Source of the DNA: Wujia chipingensis
GTDB lineage: Bacteria > Bacillota > Clostridia > Lachnospirales > Lachnospiraceae
Length of the DNA stretch: 64,000 nucleotides
Direction of reading: 5' to 3'
Assembly: GCF_014337155.1 (NCBI RefSeq)
Contig: NZ_CP060632.1
Span: forward strand, 875,001-939,000
Made by a program: the position numbers and the translations under genes. Under the pieces are notes generated by a model, which worked only from the letters and a program-made list of their open reading frames with translations, was not told the DNA's origin and made no database searches. Below are positions 11,560-20,690 of this stretch, in pieces (the stretch's first letter is position 1; the number at the start of each line of letters is the position of its first letter).

Positions 11560-14500
11560 ATGAAATTTACACATTTACATGTGCATACGCAGTACAGTCT
11601 GTTGGACGGCTCGGCAAAGATCAAGGAGCTGGTTCCGCGTGCGAAAGAACTTGGCATGGATGCGCTGGCAATCACAGACCACGGTGCGATGTATGGCGTG
11701 ATCGAATTTTATAAGACATGTAAGGCAAATGGAATCAAGCCGATCATCGGCTGTGAGGTGTATGTGGCACCGGGTTCCAGGTTTGACCGTGAGGTGGTAA
11801 AGGGAGAAAACCGGTATTACCATCTCGTTCTGCTTGCAAAAAACAACGAGGGATACCACAACCTCTGTAAGATCGTGACACGTGGCTACACGGAGGGCTA
11901 TTATTATAAACCGCGTGTGGACATGGAGGTGCTGGAGAAATACCATGAGGGTATCATTGCACTTTCGGCATGCCTGGCTGGTGAGGTTGCGACTGACTTG
12001 CGTCAGGAGCAGTATGAGAAAGCAAAAGAAGCAGCATTGCGTCATCTGAAGATCTTTGGCGAGGGCAATTATTATCTGGAGATGCAGGATCATGGCATCC
12101 CGGATCAGCGTACCGTCAATATGGGCGTGATGCGGTTGTCCAAAGAAACCGGCATCCCGATGGTTGTTACGAACGATTCCCATTATATCAACAAAGAGGA
12201 CTGGGAGGCACATGATATTCTGCTCTGTATCCAGACGGGAAAGACGGTCAATGACGAAGATCGTATGCGCTATGAGGAAGGACAGTTCTATCTGAAATCT
12301 CCGGAGGAGATGGAGGCGCTGTTCCCATATGCAAAGGAAGCATTGGAGAATACGAACAAGATCGCAGATATGTGTAATGTCGAGATCGTATTTGGTGAGC
12401 GGAAGCTTCCAAAATACGATGTGCCGGAGGGGTATGATTCCTTCTCGTATCTGACGATGCTCTGTGAGGAGGGCGCGAAAAAGCGGTATCCAGAGGTCAC
12501 AGATGAGGTAAAGAACCGTCTGCATTATGAGCTTGACATGATTAAACAGATGGGCTTTGTTGATTATTTCCTGATTGTGTGGGATTTTGTCAATTACGCG
12601 AAAAGTCATGATATTCCGGTTGGACCGGGCAGAGGCTCTGCTGCCGGATCAATTGTATCCTATTGTCTGTATATTACGGATATCGAGCCGCTTCGGTACG
12701 ATCTGCTGTTTGAACGATTCCTGAATCCGGAACGTGTATCGATGCCAGATATTGATATTGATTTCTGTGTCAACCGAAGACAGGAAGTCATTGATTACGT
12801 CGTACAGAAATACGGCAAGGAAAAGGTTGTCCAGATTGTCACTTTCGGTACGATGGCAGCAAAGATGTGTGTGCGCGACGTCGGTCGTGCGATGGCACTT
12901 CCATATAGTCTGTGTGATAAGGTTGCAAAGGCAATTCCGAACAAGGTTCCGGGCGTAAAAGATGTCACTCTTCCGGTGGCTTTGAAAGTAAGTCCAGACC
13001 TGAAGGAAATGTATGAGAATGAACCGGATGTAACAAAGCTGCTTGACATGGCAATGAAGCTCGAAGGTCTGCAACGGCATACGGGTGTACATCCCGCAGG
13101 CGTTATCATCGGTCAGAAGCCAATCGAGGAATATGTACCGCTCGCACGGAGCGTGGATGGTGGTATTGTCTGCCAGTATGAGAAAGACCCGGTGGAAGAG
13201 CTGGGGCTTTTGAAGATGGACTTTCTGGCATTGCGGAATCTGACTGTCATCAAGGACGCGTTAGACCGGATTGAAGAAAATCATGGTGTGAAGCTCAATA
13301 TGTCGGAATTGGATATGAGTGATCCGGCAGTCTATGAGCTGTTATCAGAAGGAAAGACCGACGGCGTGTTCCAGTTGGAAAGTGCCGGTATGAAGTCTTT
13401 CATGAAGCAGTTGAAGCCGAAGAATCTGGATGAAATTATTGCCGGAATCTCGCTGTATCGTCCGGGACCGATGGATTTCATTCCGAAGTACTTAGCGAAC
13501 CGTGAGCATCCAGAAAGTATCGTCTATGATACACCGAAGCTGGAGAAGATCCTGAAATCAACATACGGATGTATGGTATATCAGGAGCAGGTTATGCAGA
13601 TCGTAATGGAGCTTGCCGGATATTCGATGGGACGTTCGGATCTGGTACGCCGTGCGATGGCGAAGAAAAAAGCGGACGTCATGGACAAAGAGCGGCAGTA
13701 TTTTGTATATGGTAACGAGGAGTTAAACGTGCCGGGCTGTGTCAAAAACGGTATCCAGGAATCCGTCGCCAATAAAATCTTCGACGATATGGTCGATTTT
13801 GCGAACTATGCATTTAACAAGTCGCATGCGGCAGTGTATGCGGTGGTCGCATATCAGACCGCATATTTAAAGATCTATTATCCGGTTGAATACATGGCAG
13901 CGCTGATCTCGTCTGTCCGTGAAAATACGGAGAAGATGAGCAGTTATATCCAGACGTGTAAATCGCTTGGCATCAAAATCCTGCCGCCGGATATCAACAA
14001 AGGAAGCGGAGATTTCCTTGTCGATGGAAATGCGATCCGGTTTGGCTTGTCAGGATTAAGAAGTATCGGAGACGGTGTGACAGAAGTCGTGCACCAGGAG
14101 GTTGTTGCGAACGGTCCATTTACAAGCTTAGAGGATTTCTGTACGAGACTTTCTGGGAAGGAAGCAAACAAGCGGACGATCGAGAGCTTTATTTTAGCAG
14201 GAGCGTTTGACAGCTTCGGCTATAACCGCCATCAGATGATGATGGTGTATCCGGCTGTGTTAGAGCAGACGGCGAAAGAAAAGAAAAATGCCATGAGTGG
14301 ACAGATGTCGCTGATGGATTTCCTTGGAGAGGAAGAAAAGACGGAATTTCAGGTGCGCTATCCGGATGTGGAGGAATACCCGAAGGATGAGCTGCTTGCA
14401 AAGGAAAAGGAGATTCTGGGTATCTATGTCAGTGGACATCCGCTGGAGGATGATCTGGATATTATAGAAGAATACACAACCGCGAAGTCGACGGCATTTC

Positions 14501-15120
14501 TGGCAGATACCGAGGAGGACGAGAATGCCGGAACGGAGATGGAGTTCGAAGAGCGTGAATGTGTCGTGGATAAATCCAGCTACACGATCGGCGGTCTGCT
14601 CACGGAGATTACGAAGAAGACAACACGAAACGGCGATGAGATGGCATTCCTTACTGTGGAGGATCTGTATGGTTCGGTTGAGGTTGTCGTGTTCGCCAGA
14701 GATTACCGGCAGAATAAAGACCGGTTTGTGAAGGATGCGAAGGTGCTGATCAAAGGAAATGCATCGGTCGATGAGCGGGGCGGCAAGCTGCTCTTCTCAA
14801 AGATGACAACCTTCGACGAGATACGGCAGGAACGTATAGCAGCCGGTAAGGAACTGTGGCTGCGCTTCACAGAATTAGAGACCTATATGCAGCAGGAGCA
14901 GGCACTCTATGCGACGCTCCGGCAGTATCCGGGCCGGGTGGTCGTGAAGGTACTGATCAAACCAGCCGGAGAAGGACAGGAGCAAAATATCAAGCTCAAG
15001 CAGTTACCGGATTTATACCGGGTCGATGCCAGTGAGACTCTGGTAGAGAAATTGAAACAGACATATGGAGAGGCGAATGTCATTCTCTTAGATAAGAAAG
15101 GAAACGGAGAAAAATCGTGA
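11560..15120 (+). CDS. dnaE: DNA polymerase III alpha subunit (DnaE)
   Basis: 1186 residues, the usual DnaE length. The N-terminal PHP domain begins with HLHVHTQYSLLDG. The catalytic palm carries GPGRGSAAGS (~355) and PDIDIDF (~396), whose Asp residues bind metal. Then come the fingers, helix-hairpin-helix region and a C-terminal OB domain (~1000-1080). In Firmicutes DnaE extends RNA primers before PolC takes over, or acts as the main replicase. The gene starts after AGGAGATAAG and overlaps the following methyltransferase gene by 4 nt (GTGA). Confidence 0.97.
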   Translation: MKFTHLHVHTQYSLLDGSAKIKELVPRAKELGMDALAITDHGAMYGVIEFYKTCKANGIKPIIGCEVYVAPGSRFDREVVKGENRYYHLVLLAKNNEGYHNLCKIVTRGYTEGYYYKPRVDMEVLEKYHEGIIALSACLAGEVATDLRQEQYEKAKEAALRHLKIFGEGNYYLEMQDHGIPDQRTVNMGVMRLSKETGIPMVVTNDSHYINKEDWEAHDILLCIQTGKTVNDEDRMRYEEGQFYLKSPEEMEALFPYAKEALENTNKIADMCNVEIVFGERKLPKYDVPEGYDSFSYLTMLCEEGAKKRYPEVTDEVKNRLHYELDMIKQMGFVDYFLIVWDFVNYAKSHDIPVGPGRGSAAGSIVSYCLYITDIEPLRYDLLFERFLNPERVSMPDIDIDFCVNRRQEVIDYVVQKYGKEKVVQIVTFGTMAAKMCVRDVGRAMALPYSLCDKVAKAIPNKVPGVKDVTLPVALKVSPDLKEMYENEPDVTKLLDMAMKLEGLQRHTGVHPAGVIIGQKPIEEYVPLARSVDGGIVCQYEKDPVEELGLLKMDFLALRNLTVIKDALDRIEENHGVKLNMSELDMSDPAVYELLSEGKTDGVFQLESAGMKSFMKQLKPKNLDEIIAGISLYRPGPMDFIPKYLANREHPESIVYDTPKLEKILKSTYGCMVYQEQVMQIVMELAGYSMGRSDLVRRAMAKKKADVMDKERQYFVYGNEELNVPGCVKNGIQESVANKIFDDMVDFANYAFNKSHAAVYAVVAYQTAYLKIYYPVEYMAALISSVRENTEKMSSYIQTCKSLGIKILPPDINKGSGDFLVDGNAIRFGLSGLRSIGDGVTEVVHQEVVANGPFTSLEDFCTRLSGKEANKRTIESFILAGAFDSFGYNRHQMMMVYPAVLEQTAKEKKNAMSGQMSLMDFLGEEEKTEFQVRYPDVEEYPKDELLAKEKEILGIYVSGHPLEDDLDIIEEYTTAKSTAFLADTEEDENAGTEMEFEERECVVDKSSYTIGGLLTEITKKTTRNGDEMAFLTVEDLYGSVEVVVFARDYRQNKDRFVKDAKVLIKGNASVDERGGKLLFSKMTTFDEIRQERIAAGKELWLRFTELETYMQQEQALYATLRQYPGRVVVKVLIKPAGEGQEQNIKLKQLPDLYRVDASETLVEKLKQTYGEANVILLDKKGNGEKS

Positions 15121-15902
15121 TAACGTCAGCGTCAAACGACAAAATCAAAGAAATAAAAAAGCTGATCAAATCCGCCAGCCGGCGCAAAGAGACCGGACTT
15201 TATATCGTGGAGGGCATCCGCATGGTGCGGGAGATTCCGGCAGATGCGGTCAAGACACTTTATGTGGCGGAAAGCATGACAGACAAATTCGCAGATATCT
15301 GCAACCAGATACCGGCAGAGGTGGAAATTGTCAGGGATTCGGTTTTCCAGAGTATGTCGGATACAAACACGCCGCAGGGAATTCTGGCGGAGGTATATCA
15401 GACAGCCACAACGGAGGATGATTTATTTGCAGGTGATGCGGCACCGTTTCTTCTGATTATCGAACGACTGCAGGACCCGGGAAATCTTGGTACCATTATA
15501 CGAACCGCAGAGGGTGCTGGGGTGACGGGTATTATCCTGAGTGCAGATACGGTCGACATCTACAACCCGAAGGTGATCCGTTCTACGATGGGATCGATCT
15601 TCCGGATGCCAATTGCCGTAGCCGAGGATCTGGCAGCGACGATCGATCGCGTGAAAACACGTGGAATCCCGGTTTATGGGGCGCATCTGGATGGGGCAAC
15701 CTTCTATGAGAAAGATTTTACCGGTGGCTGTGCATTTCTGATCGGAAACGAAGGAAATGGTCTGTCCGATGAAATCAGCGCAAAAGCGGATGATCTGATC
15801 CGGATTCCGATGTGCGGACAGGTGGAGTCGTTAAATGCAGCGATTTCGACCGCGGTGATCGCATACGAGGTATTGCGACAGCGAAGCACAGGAAAAAAAT
15901 GA
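15117..15902 (+). CDS. TrmH/SpoU-family rRNA/tRNA 2'-O-methyltransferase
   Basis: 261 residues. The N-terminal substrate-binding part (~5-95) is followed by a SPOUT knot domain with the three family motifs: LQDPGNLGTIIRTAEGAG (~119), GNEGNGLS (~210) and the MCGQVESLNAAISTAVIAYE block (~231). It transfers a methyl group from SAM to a ribose 2'-OH in rRNA or tRNA; the exact target cannot be assigned. It starts with GTG overlapping the dnaE stop, which implies translational coupling. Confidence 0.9.
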   Translation: MITSASNDKIKEIKKLIKSASRRKETGLYIVEGIRMVREIPADAVKTLYVAESMTDKFADICNQIPAEVEIVRDSVFQSMSDTNTPQGILAEVYQTATTEDDLFAGDAAPFLLIIERLQDPGNLGTIIRTAEGAGVTGIILSADTVDIYNPKVIRSTMGSIFRMPIAVAEDLAATIDRVKTRGIPVYGAHLDGATFYEKDFTGGCAFLIGNEGNGLSDEISAKADDLIRIPMCGQVESLNAAISTAVIAYEVLRQRSTGKK

Positions 15903-15916
15903 AAAAGTTTGGAATA

Positions 15917-15998
15917 TTACAATATAGGCACGCATATATTGTAAATGTACAATATTAAAAATTCACAGTTTATATGGGGATATAAATGAGGCTGTGAA
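15917..15998 (+). promoter_or_regulatory. two nested inverted repeats in the leader of the OB-fold gene
   Basis: First: TTACAATATA, 8-nt loop, TATATTGTAA at 15917-15944, a perfect 10-bp stem. Second: TTCACAG-TTTATAT-GGGG-ATATAAA-TGAGG-CTGTGAA at 15962-15998, two 7-bp stems separated by a 5-nt bulge under a GGGG loop. Neither is followed by a T tract, so they are not intrinsic terminators. The second ends 24 nt before the start codon. It could be an RNA leader structure or an operator. Confidence 0.55.
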
Positions 15999-16022
15999 CA
16001 TTGACAAGAGGGAGGAAAAAAT

Positions 16023-16652
16023 ATGACAGAGAAGATTTTGAACAACAATCAGGTGGTAGTAGCAGGAGAAATCGTATCAGATTTCCGATTCAGCCATGAG
16101 ATATTCGGAGAGGGATTCTATATGGTGGATCTGGTAGTCAGCAGATTAAGCGATGCGCATGACGTGATTCCTTTGATGGTTTCCGATCGCCTGTTTGATG
16201 TAGAAAAATCCCACATCGGGGAAAAGGTACTGGCGAAGGGACAGTTCCGGTCGTACAACAAGCACGAGGAGAACAAGAACCGTTTGATCCTGTCTGTGTT
16301 TGTACGTGAGATCGAGGTGATCGACGCGGTGGATGACAAGGAGAACAAACCGAACCAGATATACTTAGACGGATACATATGCAAAGAGCCGATCTACCGT
16401 ATGACGCCGCTTGGCAGAGAGATTGCAGATATTCTGCTCGCTGTGAACCGGGCATACGGAAAATCAGATTATATTCCTTGTATCTGCTGGGGCAGAAATG
16501 CCAGATTTGCAGGAAAGCTCGCAGTTGGTGAGCATGTGGCAATCTGGGGACGTATCCAGAGCCGGGAATATCAGAAAAAAATAGGAAATGATGAGATAGT
16601 CAATAAGGTCGCATACGAGGTGTCAGTCAGCAAGATGGAATGTTTGGAATAA
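16023..16652 (+). CDS. tandem OB-fold single-stranded DNA-binding-like protein
   Basis: 209 residues, apparently two SSB/PriB-like OB folds in series: residues ~5-105, starting VVVAGEIVSDFRFSHE, and ~110-205, starting IYLDGYICKEPIYRMTPLG. The second half resembles SSB proteins (PLGREIADILLAVNR, PCICWGRNA). It lacks the acidic flexible tail that recruits partners in true SSB. It is likely a DNA-binding accessory protein; the role is not established. A clear GGGAGG precedes the ATG, and the upstream leader holds two inverted repeats. Confidence 0.75.
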   Translation: MTEKILNNNQVVVAGEIVSDFRFSHEIFGEGFYMVDLVVSRLSDAHDVIPLMVSDRLFDVEKSHIGEKVLAKGQFRSYNKHEENKNRLILSVFVREIEVIDAVDDKENKPNQIYLDGYICKEPIYRMTPLGREIADILLAVNRAYGKSDYIPCICWGRNARFAGKLAVGEHVAIWGRIQSREYQKKIGNDEIVNKVAYEVSVSKMECLE

Positions 16653-16655
16653 TGA

Positions 16656-16684
16656 TTGACAGACCTGTATAACGATGATATACT
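16656..16684 (+). promoter_or_regulatory. promoter for the lysine riboswitch-dapAB unit
   Basis: Consensus TTGACA at 16656-16661 and TATACT at 16679-16684, spacing 17. The start site would be near 16691, just ahead of the riboswitch. Confidence 0.8.
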
Positions 16685-16694
16685 ATCCTTGATT

Positions 16695-16920
16695 TTGATT
16701 GAGTAGAGGTGCGGAATTCAAGAGTACTTTGCGGGATGACTTAGAGCAGTGGATCGCATGGAAAAGGGGAAACCGCCGAAGGACGACAGATGTCTAAGCA
16801 CTGGAATCCTGGTTGTGCAATGAAGAATTGTATGACTGTCATTTGTAAGCATGCAGATGGAGCGCTACCGGAATTGAGACATTTCAAGCTGGCACTTTAT
16901 CGGGTGCCAGCTTTATTTAT
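16695..16920 (+). ncRNA. lysine riboswitch (L box) with terminator
   Basis: The conserved L-box core is present: GTAGAGGTGCGGAA at 16703, AGAGTA at 16721 and GGGGAAACCGCCGAAGG near 16766. The expression platform is a strong terminator: AGCTGGCAC, loop TTTATCG, GGTGCCAGCT and then a T-rich run at 16887-16920. Lysine binding should favour the terminator and stop transcription of dapA and dapB, which make the lysine/diaminopimelate precursor. It sits 37 nt before the dapA start. Confidence 0.93.
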
Positions 16921-16956
16921 GGTTATACCTTATAATTATTTAGGAGGAAGAGAAAG

Positions 16957-17847
16957 ATGTCAATTTTTACAGGTTCAGCAGTTGCGATTGTAACACCATT
17001 TAAGAAGGATGGTTCGGTGGATTATGATAAGTTCCGTGACGTGATCGAGTATCAGATCGCTGGTGGAACCGACTGTATCGTTGTATGCGGAACGACAGGT
17101 GAGTCTTCAACCTTATCCCATGAAGAGCATCTTGACTGTATTCGTTTCTGTGCAGAGGTTGTCAACAAGCGTATTCCGGTTGTTGCAGGAACAGGTTCAA
17201 ATTGTACAGAGACAGCTATTTATCTGTCTCAGGAAGCAGAGAAGTATGGCGTGGATGGTCTGCTTGTTGTAACACCATATTACAACAAGGCAACACAGAA
17301 AGGTCTGATCGCACATTACACAGCCGTTGCAAACAGCGTGACACTTCCAATTATCATGTACAACGTACCAAGCAGAACCGGTACGAACATCCAGCCGGAG
17401 ACAGCCGTATATCTGGCTAAGAATGTAAAAAATATCGTAGCGATCAAGGAGGCAACTGGCAATCTGTCACAGGTTGCACGTCTGGTAAGCCTGGCAGATG
17501 GATGCCTCGATGTATATTCTGGAAATGATGATCAGGTTATGCCAATCCTGTCCCTTGGTGGAAAGGGCGTGATTTCTGTACTTGCAAATGTAGCTCCGAA
17601 GGAGACACATGATATGGTACAGAAGTACTTAGATGGTGATGTGGTTGGAGCCAGAGAGATTCAGATCAAGGCAATTCCTCTGTGTGAGGCACTGTTCTGT
17701 GAGGTAAACCCAATCCCTGTCAAGAAGGCAGTGGAACTGATGGGACTTTGCGAAGGCAACCTTCGTATGCCACTGACAGAGCTTGAGCCAGAGCATACAG
17801 AGCAGTTAAAGAAAGCAATGACAGGATTTGGTGTAAAAATCCAGTAA
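16957..17847 (+). CDS. dapA: 4-hydroxy-tetrahydrodipicolinate synthase
   Basis: 296 residues, a typical DapA TIM barrel. It condenses pyruvate and aspartate semialdehyde in the diaminopimelate/lysine pathway. The Schiff-base Lys is at ~164 in VAIKEATGNL, the catalytic Tyr at ~135 in IIMYNVPSRTG, and the substrate-binding CGTTGESSTL block near 44. AGGAGGAAGAG precedes the ATG. It is the first gene under the lysine riboswitch and is followed by dapB after 30 nt. Confidence 0.97.
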   Translation: MSIFTGSAVAIVTPFKKDGSVDYDKFRDVIEYQIAGGTDCIVVCGTTGESSTLSHEEHLDCIRFCAEVVNKRIPVVAGTGSNCTETAIYLSQEAEKYGVDGLLVVTPYYNKATQKGLIAHYTAVANSVTLPIIMYNVPSRTGTNIQPETAVYLAKNVKNIVAIKEATGNLSQVARLVSLADGCLDVYSGNDDQVMPILSLGGKGVISVLANVAPKETHDMVQKYLDGDVVGAREIQIKAIPLCEALFCEVNPIPVKKAVELMGLCEGNLRMPLTELEPEHTEQLKKAMTGFGVKIQ

Positions 17848-17877
17848 TACAGATAGACAGACCGGGAGGAAAAACAA

Positions 17878-18633
17878 ATGATTCGTGTGATTATGCATGG
17901 TTGTAACGGTAAGATGGGGCAGGTCATCACAGGACTTTGCAAGGAAGATCCGGATGTGGAGATCGTTGCCGGCATTGATGTCGTAGATAATAGAGAAAAC
18001 GGATATCCGGTATTTACAGATATCAACGCATGTGATGTCAAGGCAGATGTGATTATTGATTTTGCAGCAGCCGTTGCGGTTGATAAGCTGCTTGATTATG
18101 CAGTTGATAAGCAGGTTCCAGTTGTACTTTGTACGACCGGACTTTCCCCGGAGCAGCTCAACAAGGTATCTCTTTGCTCTGAGAAGGTAGCAATCTTGAA
18201 GTCTGCCAACATGAGTCTGGGTATCAATACGTTGATGAAGCTCCTGAAGGATGCAGCAAATGTATTTGCACCAGCCGGTTATGATATTGAGATCGTAGAG
18301 AAGCATCATAATCAGAAAGTGGATGCACCATCGGGAACAGCACTGGCACTTGCCGATGCGATCAACGACGCCAGAGACAATGCGTATGAGTATGTCTATG
18401 ACCGTTCGCAGGTAAGAAAGAAGCGTGACAAGAAAGAACTTGGTATCTCTGCGGTACGTGGCGGAACGATCGTCGGTGAGCATGAGGTGATTTTTGCAGG
18501 TGTGGACGAAGTGATCGAGTTTAAGCATACGGCTTATTCGAAGTCTGTATTTGCCAAGGGCGCAGTGGAAGCAGCAAAGTTTCTGGCAGGAAAGCCGGCA
18601 GGCTTTTATGATATGGCAGATGTGATTGGATAA
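17878..18633 (+). CDS. dapB: 4-hydroxy-tetrahydrodipicolinate reductase
   Basis: 251 residues. An N-terminal NAD(P)-binding fold (VIMHGCNGKMGQVI) is followed by the substrate-binding block EKHHNQKVDAPSGTA (~141), which contains the catalytic His and Lys. It reduces the DapA product. GGGAGG precedes the ATG. It shares the riboswitch-controlled transcript with dapA; downstream genes follow with short gaps and may also be partly covered by it. Confidence 0.96.
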   Translation: MIRVIMHGCNGKMGQVITGLCKEDPDVEIVAGIDVVDNRENGYPVFTDINACDVKADVIIDFAAAVAVDKLLDYAVDKQVPVVLCTTGLSPEQLNKVSLCSEKVAILKSANMSLGINTLMKLLKDAANVFAPAGYDIEIVEKHHNQKVDAPSGTALALADAINDARDNAYEYVYDRSQVRKKRDKKELGISAVRGGTIVGEHEVIFAGVDEVIEFKHTAYSKSVFAKGAVEAAKFLAGKPAGFYDMADVIG

Positions 18634-18646
18634 GCGAGGAACGATT

Positions 18647-18967
18647 ATGTATCAGGATGAAATTATTTTGTGCAGTGCTTCAAAGTACACGCAGAAGTAT
18701 TATTTGAATGAAGATTTTGACAATCTGCCGACTGAGGTTAAAAAAGAGCTTCGGATTCTGTGCACGTTGTTCACAGAAGATGTTGGTGGAATCATTATGC
18801 TTGTGTTTGACAGTATGGGAAACCTGAATATTGTCACTGACGCGGCAGAGGAAGATATCCTGTACGACGAGATTGGCTGTGGTTTAAAAATCAAGCAGAT
18901 CAGAAAGGAAAAGAAGGAATTGTTTGAACAGCTGGAGCTGTATTTTCAGACATTTTTCCTTAGCTAA
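18647..18967 (+). CDS. small DUF6145-like protein
   Basis: 106 residues, resembling DUF6145 proteins found in Lachnospiraceae; the function is unknown. The start at 18647 (MYQDEIILC) follows GCGAGGAACG. A longer frame beginning at 18626 overlaps the dapB end and has no binding site. Acidic in the middle, Lys/Glu-rich helix at the end, no membrane segment. Placed between dapB and coaX with gaps of 13 and 11 nt. Confidence 0.75.
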   Translation: MYQDEIILCSASKYTQKYYLNEDFDNLPTEVKKELRILCTLFTEDVGGIIMLVFDSMGNLNIVTDAAEEDILYDEIGCGLKIKQIRKEKKELFEQLELYFQTFFLS

Positions 18968-18978
18968 GGGGAAGATAT

Positions 18979-19743
18979 ATGTTATTTGCAGTAGACGTTG
19001 GAAATACGAATATTACAGTAGGACTGTTTGATGGAAAAAAGCTGATCAAGACGTTCCGTATCACAACTGGTACGGCACGTACATCGGATGAGTATGGCGT
19101 GTATTTTGTGGATTGGCTTCGGGTACGGGATATACATGTTTCAGAGATCGATGCGGTTATTATCGCGTCCGTTGTACCGAAGGTTATGCACTCTCTGACG
19201 AGTGGTATCATCAAGTATCTGAACATTCAGCCGATTATTGTTGCACCAGGCATCAAGACTGGAATCAATATTGCAATTCCGGAACCAAAGACACTGGGTG
19301 CCGACCGTCTGGTCGATGCAGTGGCTGCGTATGAGTTGTATGGCGGCCCGGTAATCGTTGTAGATTTTGGAACTGCAACGACGCATGATCTGGTATTGGA
19401 AGGTGGCGTGTTCCATTCGGGGGCGACATCGCCGGGAATCCGACTGGCGGCAGCAGCACTCTGGTCCGGGACTGCAAAGCTTCCAGAAATCGAAATCAAG
19501 AGACCAGATACGATTCTGGCAAAGGATACAGTCAGCAGTATGCAGGCAGGTGTATTCTATGGCTATGTTGGTCAGACTGAGTATATTATCCGCAGGATCA
19601 AGGAAGAGTCCGGACTGGATAACATCAAGGTTGTGGCAACTGGCGGACTTGGTAAGCTGATTTCAGAGAATACCGATTGTATTGATTATTATGATGCAGA
19701 CCTCACACTGAAAGGCTTGCAGTTAATTTACGAGAAACAATAA
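18979..19743 (+). CDS. coaX: type III pantothenate kinase
   Basis: 254 residues, ASKHA fold. [15 protein letters not shown] at the N-terminus is the phosphate-binding block, [12 protein letters not shown] (~112) and [10 protein letters not shown] (~132) are the substrate and second phosphate blocks, and ATGGLGK lies near the end. It phosphorylates pantothenate in the first step of CoA synthesis; the type III enzyme is not feedback-inhibited by CoA. In the usual Firmicute context coaX precedes a tRNA dihydrouridine synthase gene, as here. Confidence 0.95.
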   Translation: MLFAVDVGNTNITVGLFDGKKLIKTFRITTGTARTSDEYGVYFVDWLRVRDIHVSEIDAVIIASVVPKVMHSLTSGIIKYLNIQPIIVAPGIKTGINIAIPEPKTLGADRLVDAVAAYELYGGPVIVVDFGTATTHDLVLEGGVFHSGATSPGIRLAAAALWSGTAKLPEIEIKRPDTILAKDTVSSMQAGVFYGYVGQTEYIIRRIKEESGLDNIKVVATGGLGKLISENTDCIDYYDADLTLKGLQLIYEKQ

Positions 19744-19754
19744 AGGACGAAACG

Positions 19755-20690
19755 ATGGATTTTACTGGTAAAATCGCATTGGCACCAATGGCAGGTATCT
19801 GTGACCTGCCATTTCGTCTCTTATGCAAAGAGATGGGCTGTGATATCGTATACACGGAGATGGTGAGTGCCAAGGGCATGTATTATAACAACAAAAATAC
19901 GGGACCGCTGCTTATGACAAAACCGGAGGAAGCGCCAATTGGCGTGCAGATCTTTGGCAGTGAACCGGAGCTTATGGCATCACAGGCAAAAAGACTGGAG
20001 GATAAGGGATTTTCTTTTATCGATGTCAACATGGGATGCCCGGTTCCGAAGATCGTCAACAACGGCGAGGGTTCCGCGCTGATGAAACAGCCAGAATTGA
20101 TCGGAGATATTGTCGATGCACTGGTGCATGCGGTTTCGCTTCCAGTTACGATCAAGATCCGGGCAGGCTTTGATGCAGAGCATATCAATGCGCTGGAGGT
20201 GGCACGGATCGCGGAGCAGGCAGGCGTTTCTGCAATCGCGGTGCATGGAAGAACAAGAGAACAGTATTATCACGGACAGGCAGACTGGGATGTGATCCGG
20301 CAGGTCAAAGAAGCAGTGTCTGTGCCGGTAATTGGCAACGGTGACATTACCTGTGCGGAGGATGTGCTTGCAATGCGGGCACAGACGGGCTGTGACAGTG
20401 TGATGATCGGAAGGGCGGCGAAAGGAAATCCTTGGATCTTTCAGGATATCAGTCATTTCCTGAAAACCGGAGAACATCTGGAAAAGCCGAGTGTGGAAGA
20501 ACGGAAAGCGATGATGCTGCGCCATGCGTCTTTGATGGTGGAATACAAAGGGGAATTCACCGGGATACATGAGATGCGTAAGCATGTGGCTTGGTACACG
20601 CAGGGCATGCCGGATTCGGCGAAGCTGCGCGCGAAGATCAATATGGTGGAAACCTACGATGCACTTGCGGCTATGGTGCAGGCGCTGTAA
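19755..20690 (+). CDS. dusB: tRNA-dihydrouridine synthase
   Basis: 311 residues, FMN-dependent TIM barrel that reduces uridine in tRNA D-loops. LAPMAGICDLPFR at the N-terminus, the catalytic Cys in DVNMGCPVPKI (~96), the VHGRTREQYY block (~167) and a phosphate-binding MIGRAAKGNPW segment (~216). Clostridial Dus enzymes of this type are called DusB; the exact tRNA positions are not inferable. The last 20 nt overlap the 3' end of the convergent AP2-like gene. Confidence 0.93.
   Translation: MDFTGKIALAPMAGICDLPFRLLCKEMGCDIVYTEMVSAKGMYYNNKNTGPLLMTKPEEAPIGVQIFGSEPELMASQAKRLEDKGFSFIDVNMGCPVPKIVNNGEGSALMKQPELIGDIVDALVHAVSLPVTIKIRAGFDAEHINALEVARIAEQAGVSAIAVHGRTREQYYHGQADWDVIRQVKEAVSVPVIGNGDITCAEDVLAMRAQTGCDSVMIGRAAKGNPWIFQDISHFLKTGEHLEKPSVEERKAMMLRHASLMVEYKGEFTGIHEMRKHVAWYTQGMPDSAKLRAKINMVETYDALAAMVQAL

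Noticed and set aside
11575..12609. 344-codon minus-strand open frame opposite dnaE
   Set aside because: Lies wholly inside the PHP and palm coding region of a clear dnaE; no family recognised.
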